Origin: HIMB59 sp038124765
GTDB lineage: Bacteria; Pseudomonadota; Alphaproteobacteria; HIMB59
Assembly: GCA_038124765.1 (NCBI GenBank)
Contig: JAYPCO010000030.1
Coordinates: forward strand, 1 to 13,304
DNA: 13,304 nucleotides
Direction of reading: 5' to 3'
Shown here: one piece after another, positions 7,116 to 13,304 of the stretch
Numbering within the stretch: position 1 is the first letter of the stretch
Layout: every line of letters starts with the position of its first letter
Translations under genes and position numbers: made by a program
Notes under the pieces: model-generated
Told to the model about the DNA's origin: nothing
The model's input: the letters and a program-made list of their open reading frames with translations, nothing else
Database searches by the model: none

Positions 7116-8793
7116 TCAAAGTTATTTAGGTGCTAATTGGATTTCAATTAATACTAACAACAACGATGATGAAATATTCGATTTAGCTCAAAAGAATAAT
7201 ATATCGCTTAATTTAGCTCGACTTTTATCGAATAGACAAATAAAAAAAATATCAAATTTTATTAATTCTAAATTAAAAGAGAATATATCACTTGCTGATA
7301 TATCTAAATTATCTCAAATTAATGATGTTATTGGTTTTTTTGAAAATGTTAAAAAAGACAAAAAAGTTTCAATTTTTTCTGACTATGACGTAGATGGCGC
7401 ATGCGCTGCAGCTATATGTAAAAGATTTTTAAATCAATATGATATTGAGGTTAAAGTTTATATTCCTAATCGATTAAATGAGGGGTATGGCCTTAACCAA
7501 AATGCCTGTCAGACATTACTAGATCATAGCACTAATATTATAGTATTAGATTGTGGTAGTAATAACTACGCGGAACAAGAGTTCATAGCTAAAAACAAAG
7601 GCAACCTTCTCATCATAGATCATCATGAGTGTGAGAGTTTTTATCAGGATATTATTCTGATTAACCCAAAAACACCTGCTGATAAGTCATCTTTGAACGA
7701 CCTGTGTGCCACCGCTCTAACTTTTTTAGTTTTATTTTACGTTGTTCAAAAAGAAGTTTTCGAAAAAAAGGATATTCTGCAATACTTAGACCTTGTTGCC
7801 ATGGCAACGATTTGTGATTTAGTACCCCTTACTAGTTTAAATAGAACTTTTGTCAAACAAGGATTAAAGCTAATTAATTCTGATAACCTTAATAAGGGCA
7901 TTCAAACATTAATTAACCAATCCAAAATTAAACAAAAAATTACTGAATATCATTTGGGTTATATTTTAGGACCTCGCATTAATGCAGGGGGAAGAATGGG
8001 AGAGTCTTTGTTGGGCTTTCAATTACTTTCCTCAGAAAATATTCATCAGGCATTGCAGTATGCTCAAATTATCGAGTCACATAATCAAAATAGACAAAAA
8101 TTACAAACTAGTATTGTTCAATCAATTGATATTAGCGAGTCTGATAATACTAATATTAATTTCTTTTATAATGCTAGCTGGCACATAGGCATTGTCGGTA
8201 TTATTGCTGGACGTTTAATGAGAATAAATCAAAAACCAACCTTTGTGATGACTTATAATAATGATGTCATAGTTGGCTCGGGAAGGTCAATGGGGGAGAA
8301 AAATATTGGTCTATTGATGATGAATGCCGTTGAGAAAGGAATTCTCATTAAAGGTGGAGGTCATCATAAAGCATGTGGCTTTACACTTAGACAAGAAAAT
8401 TTAAATCAGTTTAGAGAGTATCTTCTTTCTGAGACCGATAGTTTGATAATAGAAAATAATAAACAATACGAGTCAGTTTTAGATATCAATGTCATTAATG
8501 ATAAATTACTTGATGATTTAGACGTTCTCAGTCCCTATGGACAACTTAATCCAGAGCCGATTTTTAAATTAGAAAAAGTTAAGATTAATATTTTACAAAT
8601 ATTCAAAGATAAACATGCCAAATTAAAATTTTCCGATGATTTAGATTTTTCCTGTGAAGGTATGTTTTTTGATATTAACGCTCAAGACTTAAAAGGCTAT
8701 TTGTCCACCAAAGATGAGTTTGACTGCTATTTCAAAGTAAAAAAAGATACTTATAGCAGTAAAACTATAATCCACCTTGAAGATATTCATTGA
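7105..8793 (+). CDS. recJ: Single-stranded-DNA-specific exonuclease RecJ
   Basis: 5'-to-3' single-strand DNA exonuclease used in RecF-pathway recombination and mismatch/base-excision repair. At 562 residues it is close to the E. coli size. DHH-domain motifs in order: SDYDVDG (92-98), IPNRLNEGYGLN (120-131), VLDCGSNN with Asp149, IIDHHECE (170-177) and MATICDLVPL. These are followed by the RecJ-specific GPRINAGGRMGES, WHIGIVGIIAGRL, and the DHHA1 motifs GSGRSMGEKNIG and KGGGHHKACGF. A C-terminal OB-like region follows. The start is TTG at 7105, overlapping glpX by 11 bases; it yields SYLGANW near the N-terminus, comparable to the short S-LG-W lead of other RecJ proteins. Lys/Asn-rich composition reflects the AT-rich genome. 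It is probably the last gene of the rplM operon. Confidence 0.94.
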   Translation: MNTNQSYLGANWISINTNNNDDEIFDLAQKNNISLNLARLLSNRQIKKISNFINSKLKENISLADISKLSQINDVIGFFENVKKDKKVSIFSDYDVDGACAAAICKRFLNQYDIEVKVYIPNRLNEGYGLNQNACQTLLDHSTNIIVLDCGSNNYAEQEFIAKNKGNLLIIDHHECESFYQDIILINPKTPADKSSLNDLCATALTFLVLFYVVQKEVFEKKDILQYLDLVAMATICDLVPLTSLNRTFVKQGLKLINSDNLNKGIQTLINQSKIKQKITEYHLGYILGPRINAGGRMGESLLGFQLLSSENIHQALQYAQIIESHNQNRQKLQTSIVQSIDISESDNTNINFFYNASWHIGIVGIIAGRLMRINQKPTFVMTYNNDVIVGSGRSMGEKNIGLLMMNAVEKGILIKGGGHHKACGFTLRQENLNQFREYLLSETDSLIIENNKQYESVLDINVINDKLLDDLDVLSPYGQLNPEPIFKLEKVKINILQIFKDKHAKLKFSDDLDFSCEGMFFDINAQDLKGYLSTKDEFDCYFKVKKDTYSSKTIIHLEDIH

Positions 8794-8821
8794 TTGATTT
8801 TTTAGAGAATATAGCTATTTT
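8794..8821 (+). promoter_or_regulatory. Possible promoter for tRNA-Glu
   Basis: TTGATT (8794-8799) and TATTTT (8816-8821) are 16 bases apart, starting immediately after the recJ stop. Transcription would begin about 15 bases before the mature tRNA. The match is modest, and AT-rich DNA yields such pairs often; the tRNA could instead be cut from the recJ transcript. Confidence 0.35.
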
Positions 8822-8841
8822 GTTCCTCTAATTAGACCGAT

Positions 8842-8916
8842 GTCTCCTTCGTCTAGCGGTTAGGACATCACCCTTTCACGGTGAAGACACGGGTTCGATT
8901 CCCGTAGGAGATGCCA
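8842..8916 (+). tRNA. tRNA-Glu (anticodon UUC)
   Basis: Full cloverleaf of 75 bases. Acceptor arm GTCTCCT pairs with AGGAGAT (8906-8912), with a G-U at the first pair. The D-loop contains AGCGGTTAGGA. Anticodon stem TCACC/GGTGA encloses loop CTTTCAC with anticodon TTC at 8875-8877. T-arm ACGGG-TTCGATT-CCCGT is perfect. Discriminator G73 and an encoded CCA follow (8914-8916). It lies between recJ and the aminotransferase gene. Confidence 0.97.
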
Positions 8917-8939
8917 AAAATAATAGGCAAAGATATTTA

Positions 8940-8954
8940 TTTCACATTGTGAAA
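8940..8954. promoter_or_regulatory. Perfect palindrome, candidate operator upstream of the aminotransferase gene
   Basis: TTTCACATTGTGAAA has perfect six-base arms around ATT and lies 24 bases after the tRNA and about 70 bases before the aminotransferase start. A loose promoter reading (TTGTGA at 8947-8952, 17 bases, TAAATT at 8970-8975) would place the palindrome over the -35 region, as expected for a repressor site. A second inverted repeat, TTAGTTTA/TAAACTAA (8956-8963 and 8979-8986), follows. The half-sites are in the opposite order to a CRP site. It lacks a T-run directly after it, so I do not read it as a terminator. The regulator is unknown. Confidence 0.4.
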
Positions 8955-9025
8955 CTTAGTTTAAACATTTAAATTTAATAAACTAATTTAAAATATCACT
9001 AAAATAGAAAGGATCTTAAATCATT

Positions 9026-10186
9026 ATGCCAGGTAAAATTTCTCTCTTTGTCCCCGGACCTACAAACATGCCCGATCGAGTTAGACAGGCAATGGATATT
9101 TCTAACGAGGACCACAGAGCCCCAGGCTTGGATAAATTTTGGCATCCTTTAATTGGCGATCTAAGAAAAGTTTTTGAAACAAAAAATGGCCAACCTTTTA
9201 TTTTCCCTGGAACGGGAACCAGTGGTTGGGAGGCAGCATTAACAAATTTATTAAATAAGGGCGATAAAGTTTTATCAGCACGTTTTGGTCAATTCTCCCA
9301 TTTATGGATTGAGATGTGTAAGAAGCTTCATATTGATGTGGAGGTTGTAGACGCAGAGTGGGGCGCCGGAACTCCCAATGATGAATTTGAAAAAATTTTA
9401 TCAGCGGATAAAGACCATCAAATTAAAGCTGTCTTAGTTACTCATAATGAAACATCTACTGGTGTCACCAATGATGTCAAATCAACAAGAGATATACTAA
9501 ATAAACTAAATCACCCAGCTCTCCTCTTTGTTGACGGGGTAAGTTCAATTGGGTCTATCAAGTTTGAAATGGATAATTGGGGTGTGGACGTAGCAGTTTC
9601 AGGTTCTCAAAAAGGTTTTATGTTACCCGCTGGTTTAGCGATCAGCTGTGTTAGTCAAAAGGCCTTGGAAATTGCAAAATCTTCAAATCTTCCGAGAGCA
9701 TACTATGACTATTTAGACATGCTAAAAATGAACGATACTGGTTATTGGCCATATACTAATCCGATGCCACTTCTTCGTGGATTAAGAGAAGCATTGAATA
9801 TGATGTTAGAAGAGGGTTTGGATAATGTTTATGCAAGACACAAATTTTTAGCTGAAGCAGTCCAGAAGGCTGCAGGCGCATGGGGACTAAACCTTTGTGC
9901 AAAAGATCCATCTTTATACTCTAATACAGTGACAGCCATCATGGTGCCAGAAGGCATAGACTCAACAAATATTGTTAAAACTGCTTACAGTAAATACAAC
10001 ACCTCTTTTGGCGGGGGGCTTAACAAAGTTGCAGGTAAACTCTTTAGAATAGGACACCTTGGTGATTTAAACTCTACAATGATTTTAGGTGCCATTTCTA
10101 CAGCTGAGTTGGCTATGTATGATGTCGGAATTAAATTTGAATTGGGAAGTGGCGTTGCGGCTGCTATAAAACATCTTAAGGTATAA
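9026..10186 (+). CDS. Serine--glyoxylate aminotransferase-like class V aminotransferase
   Basis: PLP enzyme expected to move an amino group to glyoxylate, giving glycine; in the SGAT family the donor is serine, giving hydroxypyruvate. The 386 residues begin FVPGPTNMPDRV (8-19), then EDHR (28-31), PGTGTSGWEAALTN (61-74), ARFGQFSHLWIEM (85-97), THNETSTGV (139-147), the cofactor aspartate Asp170 in FVDGVSSIGS, and the Schiff-base lysine Lys196 in SGSQKGFMLPAGL. GKLFRIGHLGDLN and GSGVAAA mark the C-terminal domain. The paralogous aspartate-glyoxylate aminotransferase BhcA of the beta-hydroxyaspartate cycle shares most of these motifs. No bhcB, bhcC or bhcD homologue is nearby, so serine-glyoxylate transamination is preferred but not certain. 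GAAAGGA lies 12 bases before the ATG, somewhat far. The reductase gene follows after two bases. Confidence 0.87.
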   Translation: MPGKISLFVPGPTNMPDRVRQAMDISNEDHRAPGLDKFWHPLIGDLRKVFETKNGQPFIFPGTGTSGWEAALTNLLNKGDKVLSARFGQFSHLWIEMCKKLHIDVEVVDAEWGAGTPNDEFEKILSADKDHQIKAVLVTHNETSTGVTNDVKSTRDILNKLNHPALLFVDGVSSIGSIKFEMDNWGVDVAVSGSQKGFMLPAGLAISCVSQKALEIAKSSNLPRAYYDYLDMLKMNDTGYWPYTNPMPLLRGLREALNMMLEEGLDNVYARHKFLAEAVQKAAGAWGLNLCAKDPSLYSNTVTAIMVPEGIDSTNIVKTAYSKYNTSFGGGLNKVAGKLFRIGHLGDLNSTMILGAISTAELAMYDVGIKFELGSGVAAAIKHLKV

Positions 10187-10188
10187 AC

Positions 10189-11166
10189 ATGAAAATTTGT
10201 ATTTATGGAGCAGGGGCGATAGGTGGTTATCTTGGAGCTAAGCTTGCTGAAATAGGTGCAGATGTTACTTTAATTGCTAGAGGACCACACTATGAAGCGA
10301 TTAAAAGTGATGGTCTTCGATTAAGAAAAGATGGTAAAGAGTTAGTAGTTTACCCTAAGTGTGTAGACACAGCTGAAAAAGCCGGCAAACAAGATTTTAT
10401 TTTTGTAACCTTAAAAGCTCACTCTGTTCCGGGGTGTTTAGATGCATTCGAAGTTTTGATGAAAGATGACACATCTTTTGTATGGGGTGTCAACGGTATC
10501 CCTTGGTGGTATTTTTATAATCACGAAAATCCAGAATTTAAAAACAAGCGCGTTAATTCCGTTGACCCAGATAATAGCCAATGGGATAGAATCGGCCCTG
10601 AAAAAATTATTGGTTGTATCGTTAACCCAGCTTCTGAAGTGATCAAGCCGGGAGTAATTCAACATCTTGAAGGTGATAAATTTCAGCTAGGGGAAATCAA
10701 TGGAGAAGAAACTGATAGAACTAAAAATTTATCAGAGATTTTAGAAAAAGCAGGCTTTCAAGCGCCCATTCGTCCTAACATAAAAGGAGATATTTGGTTA
10801 AAACTTTTTGGAAATTTATCCTTCAATCCTATTAGTGCATTAACCACATCCACTCTCGTTAAGATTTGCAGCGATACTGAAGTCAGAAACGTTGTAAGAA
10901 ATATGATGAACGAAGCTCACGCAATCGCTCAAAGTTTAGGAATTGATAAACCTTTTGATGTAGAAAGAAGAATTGATGCCGCTAAAGCAGTGGGGGAACA
11001 CAAAACATCTATGTTGCAAGATTTAGAAAGAGATCGTCCGATGGAAATTGATGCGTTAGTCGCTTCAGTGCAGGAACTTGGAAAAATTTCTAAAGTCCCT
11101 ACACCGACCATTGACACCGTGCTTGCTCTTACTAAACTTCGTGCAAGAGAAGCACAGCTTTATTAA
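10189..11166 (+). CDS. Ketopantoate reductase (PanE/ApbA)-family oxidoreductase
   Basis: NADPH-dependent 2-keto-acid reductase by family. The Rossmann motif GAGAIG (7-12) opens the protein, ARG (30-32) follows beta-2, and the catalytic residues of PanE are all recognisable: Lys205 in DIWLKLFGNLSFNPIS, Ser274 in HKTSMLQDLE, and Glu286 in RPMEIDALV. At 325 residues it is longer than typical E. coli-type PanE (about 300), with an extra aromatic segment NGIPWWYFY (102-110) and the following loop. I recall this from a distinct subgroup in alpha- and betaproteobacteria whose substrate is unassigned. It sits two bases after the aminotransferase, so it is probably co-translated. It may reduce a keto acid formed there, hydroxypyruvate to glycerate being the obvious guess, or be a true ketopantoate reductase for pantothenate synthesis. 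Family call firm, reaction open. Confidence 0.85.
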   Translation: MKICIYGAGAIGGYLGAKLAEIGADVTLIARGPHYEAIKSDGLRLRKDGKELVVYPKCVDTAEKAGKQDFIFVTLKAHSVPGCLDAFEVLMKDDTSFVWGVNGIPWWYFYNHENPEFKNKRVNSVDPDNSQWDRIGPEKIIGCIVNPASEVIKPGVIQHLEGDKFQLGEINGEETDRTKNLSEILEKAGFQAPIRPNIKGDIWLKLFGNLSFNPISALTTSTLVKICSDTEVRNVVRNMMNEAHAIAQSLGIDKPFDVERRIDAAKAVGEHKTSMLQDLERDRPMEIDALVASVQELGKISKVPTPTIDTVLALTKLRAREAQLY

Positions 11167-11168
11167 TT

Positions 11169-12041
11169 TTAGTTTAAGGCCTTTTTAATAGTTTCGCCTA
11201 ATTTTGCTGGTGACTTGGAGATATGAACGCCTGCATCTTCTAAAGCATTAAACTTAGACTCCGCAGTACCCTTTCCTCCAGAAATAATAGCTCCAGCATG
11301 ACCCATTCTTTTACCTGCAGGTGCGCTTGCTCCAGCAATAAAAGAGGCAACCGGTTTTTTGATAGAAGAATTCTTGATAAACTCAGCTGCTTCTTCTTCC
11401 GCTGTACCGCCGATTTCTCCAATCATAATAATACCTTCTGTTTCAGGATCTTTTAAAAACAAGTCTAGACAGTCGATAAAATTAGTACCATTGATAGGAT
11501 CGCCGCCAATACCAATACAAGTCGTTTGACCTAACCCCACTGCTGAAGTTTGGGCAACCGCTTCATAGGTCAATGTACCGGAACGACTAACAACGCCAAT
11601 TTTACCTTTTTGATGAATATGACCTGGCATAATACCAATTTTACATTCACCTGGAGTGATAATACCAGGGCAGTTCGGTCCAATGAGTCGAGATTTAGAT
11701 CCTACTAACTTCTTCTTTACTTGAAGCATGTCTAAAACTGGCACACCTTCGGTAATACAAACGATCAGTTCCATTTCAGCTTCGATAGCCTCTAAAATAG
11801 CTCCTGCTGCAAATGGAGGGGGAACGTAGATCACGGTTGCATTTGCCTGTGTATTTTCTTTAGCATCTTTTACAGTGTTAAAGACAGGCAAACCTAAATG
11901 CTCTTGGCCGCCTTTTTTAGGAGTAACGCCGCCAACCATTTGTGTTCCATATTTAATAGCTTGTTCAGAGTGAAATGTACCTTGTGCACCAGTGAAACCC
12001 TGACAAATTACTTTAGTTTCTTTATTAATTAATACTGACAT
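11169..12041 (-). CDS. sucD: Succinyl-CoA synthetase (ADP/GDP-forming), alpha subunit
   Basis: Alpha subunit of the TCA-cycle enzyme interconverting succinyl-CoA and succinate with substrate-level phosphorylation. The 290 residues are standard: CoA-binding GFTGAQGTFH (15-24), GGVTPKKGG (37-45), IGPNCPGIITP (120-130), SRSGTLTYE (152-160), Glu209 in IGEIGG, and the phosphorylated His248 in MGHAGAIISGGKGTA. The start follows an AAGGAGA ribosome binding site overlapping the sucC stop, with ten bases between the genes. The C-terminal end faces the reductase gene tail to tail with only two bases between stop codons. Malate-CoA ligase (MtkB) is the closest alternative and is discussed in the rejected list. 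Confidence 0.95.
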   Translation of the reverse strand: MSVLINKETKVICQGFTGAQGTFHSEQAIKYGTQMVGGVTPKKGGQEHLGLPVFNTVKDAKENTQANATVIYVPPPFAAGAILEAIEAEMELIVCITEGVPVLDMLQVKKKLVGSKSRLIGPNCPGIITPGECKIGIMPGHIHQKGKIGVVSRSGTLTYEAVAQTSAVGLGQTTCIGIGGDPINGTNFIDCLDLFLKDPETEGIIMIGEIGGTAEEEAAEFIKNSSIKKPVASFIAGASAPAGKRMGHAGAIISGGKGTAESKFNALEDAGVHISKSPAKLGETIKKALN

Positions 12042-12051
12042 GAGTTTCTCC

Positions 12052-13239
12052 TTATTTTAAAGCTCCAACAGCTTTTTGAGCTGCGTCTTCTAAATTATCT
12101 GCAGAGATAATAGCAAGACCAGATTTATTTAAGATTTCCTTACCCAGCTCCACATTAGTTCCTTCTAATCGAACAATTAACGGTACTTGAATAGAAAGTT
12201 CTTTCGCTGCAGCTACAACACCTTCAGCGATGATATCACACTTCATAATACCGCCAAAAATGTTAACTAAAATTGCCTTCACGTTGGGATCTTGAAGAAT
12301 AATGGAGAATGCTTTCGCCACTCTTTCTTTAGTGGCTCCGCCACCTACATCTAAAAAGTTTGCAGGACTTCCACCGTGCAACTTAATGATGTCCATGGTT
12401 CCCATTGCAAGACCAGCACCATTGACCATACAGCCAATACTGCCGTCTAATTTCACATAATTCAGTTCATGCTTAGATGCTTCAATTTCAGCTGGATCTT
12501 CTTCAGTTTCATCTCTCATTTCAGCAATCTCTTTGTGCTTGTAAAGAGCGTTATCATCAATGGAGATTTTTGCATCGAGCGCTAAGAAGTTTCCCTCACC
12601 TGTTAAAACAAAAGGATTAACTTCTACTAATGATGCATCAGCAGATAAAAAGCTTGTGTAAATTTTTTGGATTTGATCTGCAAAATCACCGGCTTGATCA
12701 CTAGGGATTTTTAGACCTTCCACCAATTTTGATAAACTAGCTTGATCGATAACAGGATCACCGGAAACATTCACGGTAATAATTTTTTCAGGTTCTCTTT
12801 CTGCAACTTCTTCAATTTCCATTCCACCTTCTGTTGAGGCGATGATAGAAATAGAAGATGTGGCACGGTCAACTAGCATACTTAAGTAGTATTCTTTTTT
12901 AATATCACAGCCTTCTTCGATATACAGACGGTTGACAACTTTACCAACAGGACCCGTTTGCTTAGTCACTAGTGTTTTACCTAGCATTTTGCGAGCATTG
13001 TCTTTTGCTTCGTCTTTAGAGAAACAAACGCGAACGCCGCCTTTATCATCTCCACTGTCTTTGAATTTTCCAGCACCTCTGCCGCCAGCGTGAATTTGAG
13101 ATTTTACAACCATCACGGGAGTTGTGATAGAATCAACGGCACTATCTATTTCATTGTCGTTTAAGACTGGTGATCCAGCCAAAACTCTTACATCATTTTT
13201 TTTCAGCAAAGTTTTTGCTTGATATTCATGTAAGTTCAT
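12052..13239 (-). CDS. sucC: Succinyl-CoA synthetase, beta subunit
   Basis: Nucleotide-binding subunit of succinyl-CoA synthetase. The 395 residues contain the ATP-grasp start NLHEYQAK (2-9), Lys46 and the QIHAGGRGAGKFK loop (48-60), EYYLSMLVDRAT (116-127), EVNPF (206-210) and Asp222 as metal-site residues, RDETEEDPAEIEASK (242-256), GCMVNGAGLAMGTMDIIKLHGG (within 269-290), FLDVGGGATKERV (295-307) and the VNIFGGIMKCD segment (325-335). The extended GAGKFK-containing loop matches alphaproteobacterial SucC. A strong AAAGGAGGAC ribosome binding site lies just before the ATG, inside the end of the preceding gene, whose TGA overlaps this ATG. Confidence 0.96.
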   Translation of the reverse strand: MNLHEYQAKTLLKKNDVRVLAGSPVLNDNEIDSAVDSITTPVMVVKSQIHAGGRGAGKFKDSGDDKGGVRVCFSKDEAKDNARKMLGKTLVTKQTGPVGKVVNRLYIEEGCDIKKEYYLSMLVDRATSSISIIASTEGGMEIEEVAEREPEKIITVNVSGDPVIDQASLSKLVEGLKIPSDQAGDFADQIQKIYTSFLSADASLVEVNPFVLTGEGNFLALDAKISIDDNALYKHKEIAEMRDETEEDPAEIEASKHELNYVKLDGSIGCMVNGAGLAMGTMDIIKLHGGSPANFLDVGGGATKERVAKAFSIILQDPNVKAILVNIFGGIMKCDIIAEGVVAAAKELSIQVPLIVRLEGTNVELGKEILNKSGLAIISADNLEDAAQKAVGALK

Positions 13240-13304
13240 TGTTGTCCTCCTTTGACTTCCAATAAAATTTTTCCAATATGTTCTGATTTCTCCATCAACG
13301 CGTG
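13236..13304 (-). CDS. C-terminus of a zinc-type alcohol dehydrogenase / quinone oxidoreductase-like protein (partial)
   Basis: Only the last 22 codons are in the window. They read EKSEHIGKILLEVKGG before the stop, and the preceding residues are HALM. The pattern A-x-x-M-E-x-S-x-H-x-GK-hydrophobic-L-x-V is the usual C-terminus of medium-chain NAD(P)H:quinone oxidoreductases of the PIG3/Qor type, which catalyse NADPH-dependent reduction of quinones or enones. Its TGA overlaps the sucC ATG as ATGA and its last codons contain the sucC ribosome binding site, so the two genes are probably one transcription unit. The identification depends on a short stretch. Confidence 0.6.
   Translation of the reverse strand, partial: HALMEKSEHIGKILLEVKGGQQ

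Noticed and set aside
7982..8188. 68-codon plus-strand frame inside recJ
   Set aside because: It is an out-of-frame shadow of conserved RecJ motifs (GGRMGES region) with no supporting signal.
10438..10665. 75-codon minus-strand frame in the reductase gene
   Set aside because: Antisense to the conserved ketopantoate-reductase-family region; no independent evidence.
9026..11166. Beta-hydroxyaspartate cycle cluster (bhcA with bhcD)
   Set aside because: BhcA resembles the aminotransferase, but BhcD is an ornithine-cyclodeaminase-type imine reductase, whereas the neighbour here is clearly of the ketopantoate reductase family. No BhcB or BhcC homologue is present.
11175..11182. AAGGCCTT palindrome near the convergent stop codons as a bidirectional terminator
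   Set aside because: It has no loop and lies within the last codons of sucD; the following T-run is short and the structure could not form a stable hairpin.
11169..13239. Malate-CoA ligase (MtkA/MtkB) instead of succinyl-CoA synthetase, which with the nearby serine-glyoxylate aminotransferase would suggest a serine cycle
   Set aside because: The beta subunit has the alphaproteobacterial SucC features (GAGKFK loop, GCMVNGAGLAMGTMDIIK, VNIFGGIMKCD rather than the NIFAGINRCD form I associate with MtkA). There is no malyl-CoA lyase, PEP carboxylase or hydroxypyruvate reductase of the classic type nearby, and the genes are on the opposite strand from the aminotransferase.

Overview
The window looks like chromosomal core DNA from a small-genome, AT-rich alphaproteobacterium of the free-living marine type (SAR11-like or HIMB59/AEGEAN-169-like). 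This placement is by pattern recognition, not by a search. It rests on the low G+C, very short or negative gene spacing, frequent GTG/TTG starts, the alphaproteobacterial order hom-glpX-recJ, and a SucC carrying the glycine/lysine-rich insertion (GAGKFK) that I associate with alphaproteobacterial sequences. I see no mobile elements, CRISPR arrays or phage genes. The only gene-free stretches are about 118 bases before rplM and about 230 bases around a tRNA.

Layout. (1) Positions 6-3750, plus strand: a four-gene accessory operon. It holds the ATPase and permease of a NitT/TauT-type ABC importer (the binding protein is not in the window), a fumarylpyruvate-hydrolase-like FAH-family enzyme, and a malonyl-CoA synthetase of the MatB type. 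A weak hairpin terminator lies at the end. (2) 3832-8793, plus strand: a compact run rplM-rpsI-small lipoprotein-hom-glpX-recJ in which every gene overlaps the next. It has a recognisable promoter so close to the GTG start of rplM that the message may be leaderless. (3) 8842-8916: tRNA-Glu(UUC). (4) 9026-11166, plus strand: a serine-glyoxylate aminotransferase-like gene and a ketopantoate-reductase-family gene, preceded by a perfect short palindrome that could be an operator. (5) 13304-11169, minus strand: the end of a quinone-oxidoreductase-like gene, then sucC and sucD, transcribed convergently to block 4 with two bases between the stop codons.

How the genes fit together. Block 2 is housekeeping: ribosome assembly, threonine/methionine synthesis, gluconeogenesis and DNA repair. 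Block 5 supplies succinyl-CoA synthetase for the TCA cycle. The accessory interest is in blocks 1 and 4. Block 1 reads as uptake of an unknown small organic compound, hydrolysis of a 2,4-diketo acid, and activation of malonate (or a methylmalonate-like acid) to its CoA thioester. Block 4 reads as glyoxylate/serine handling with an uncharacterised 2-keto-acid reductase beside it. Both are inferences from family and neighbourhood. I see no clear unprecedented system here; the best leads are the substrate of block 1, the reductase in block 4 with its palindrome, and the small lipoprotein overlapping rpsI.
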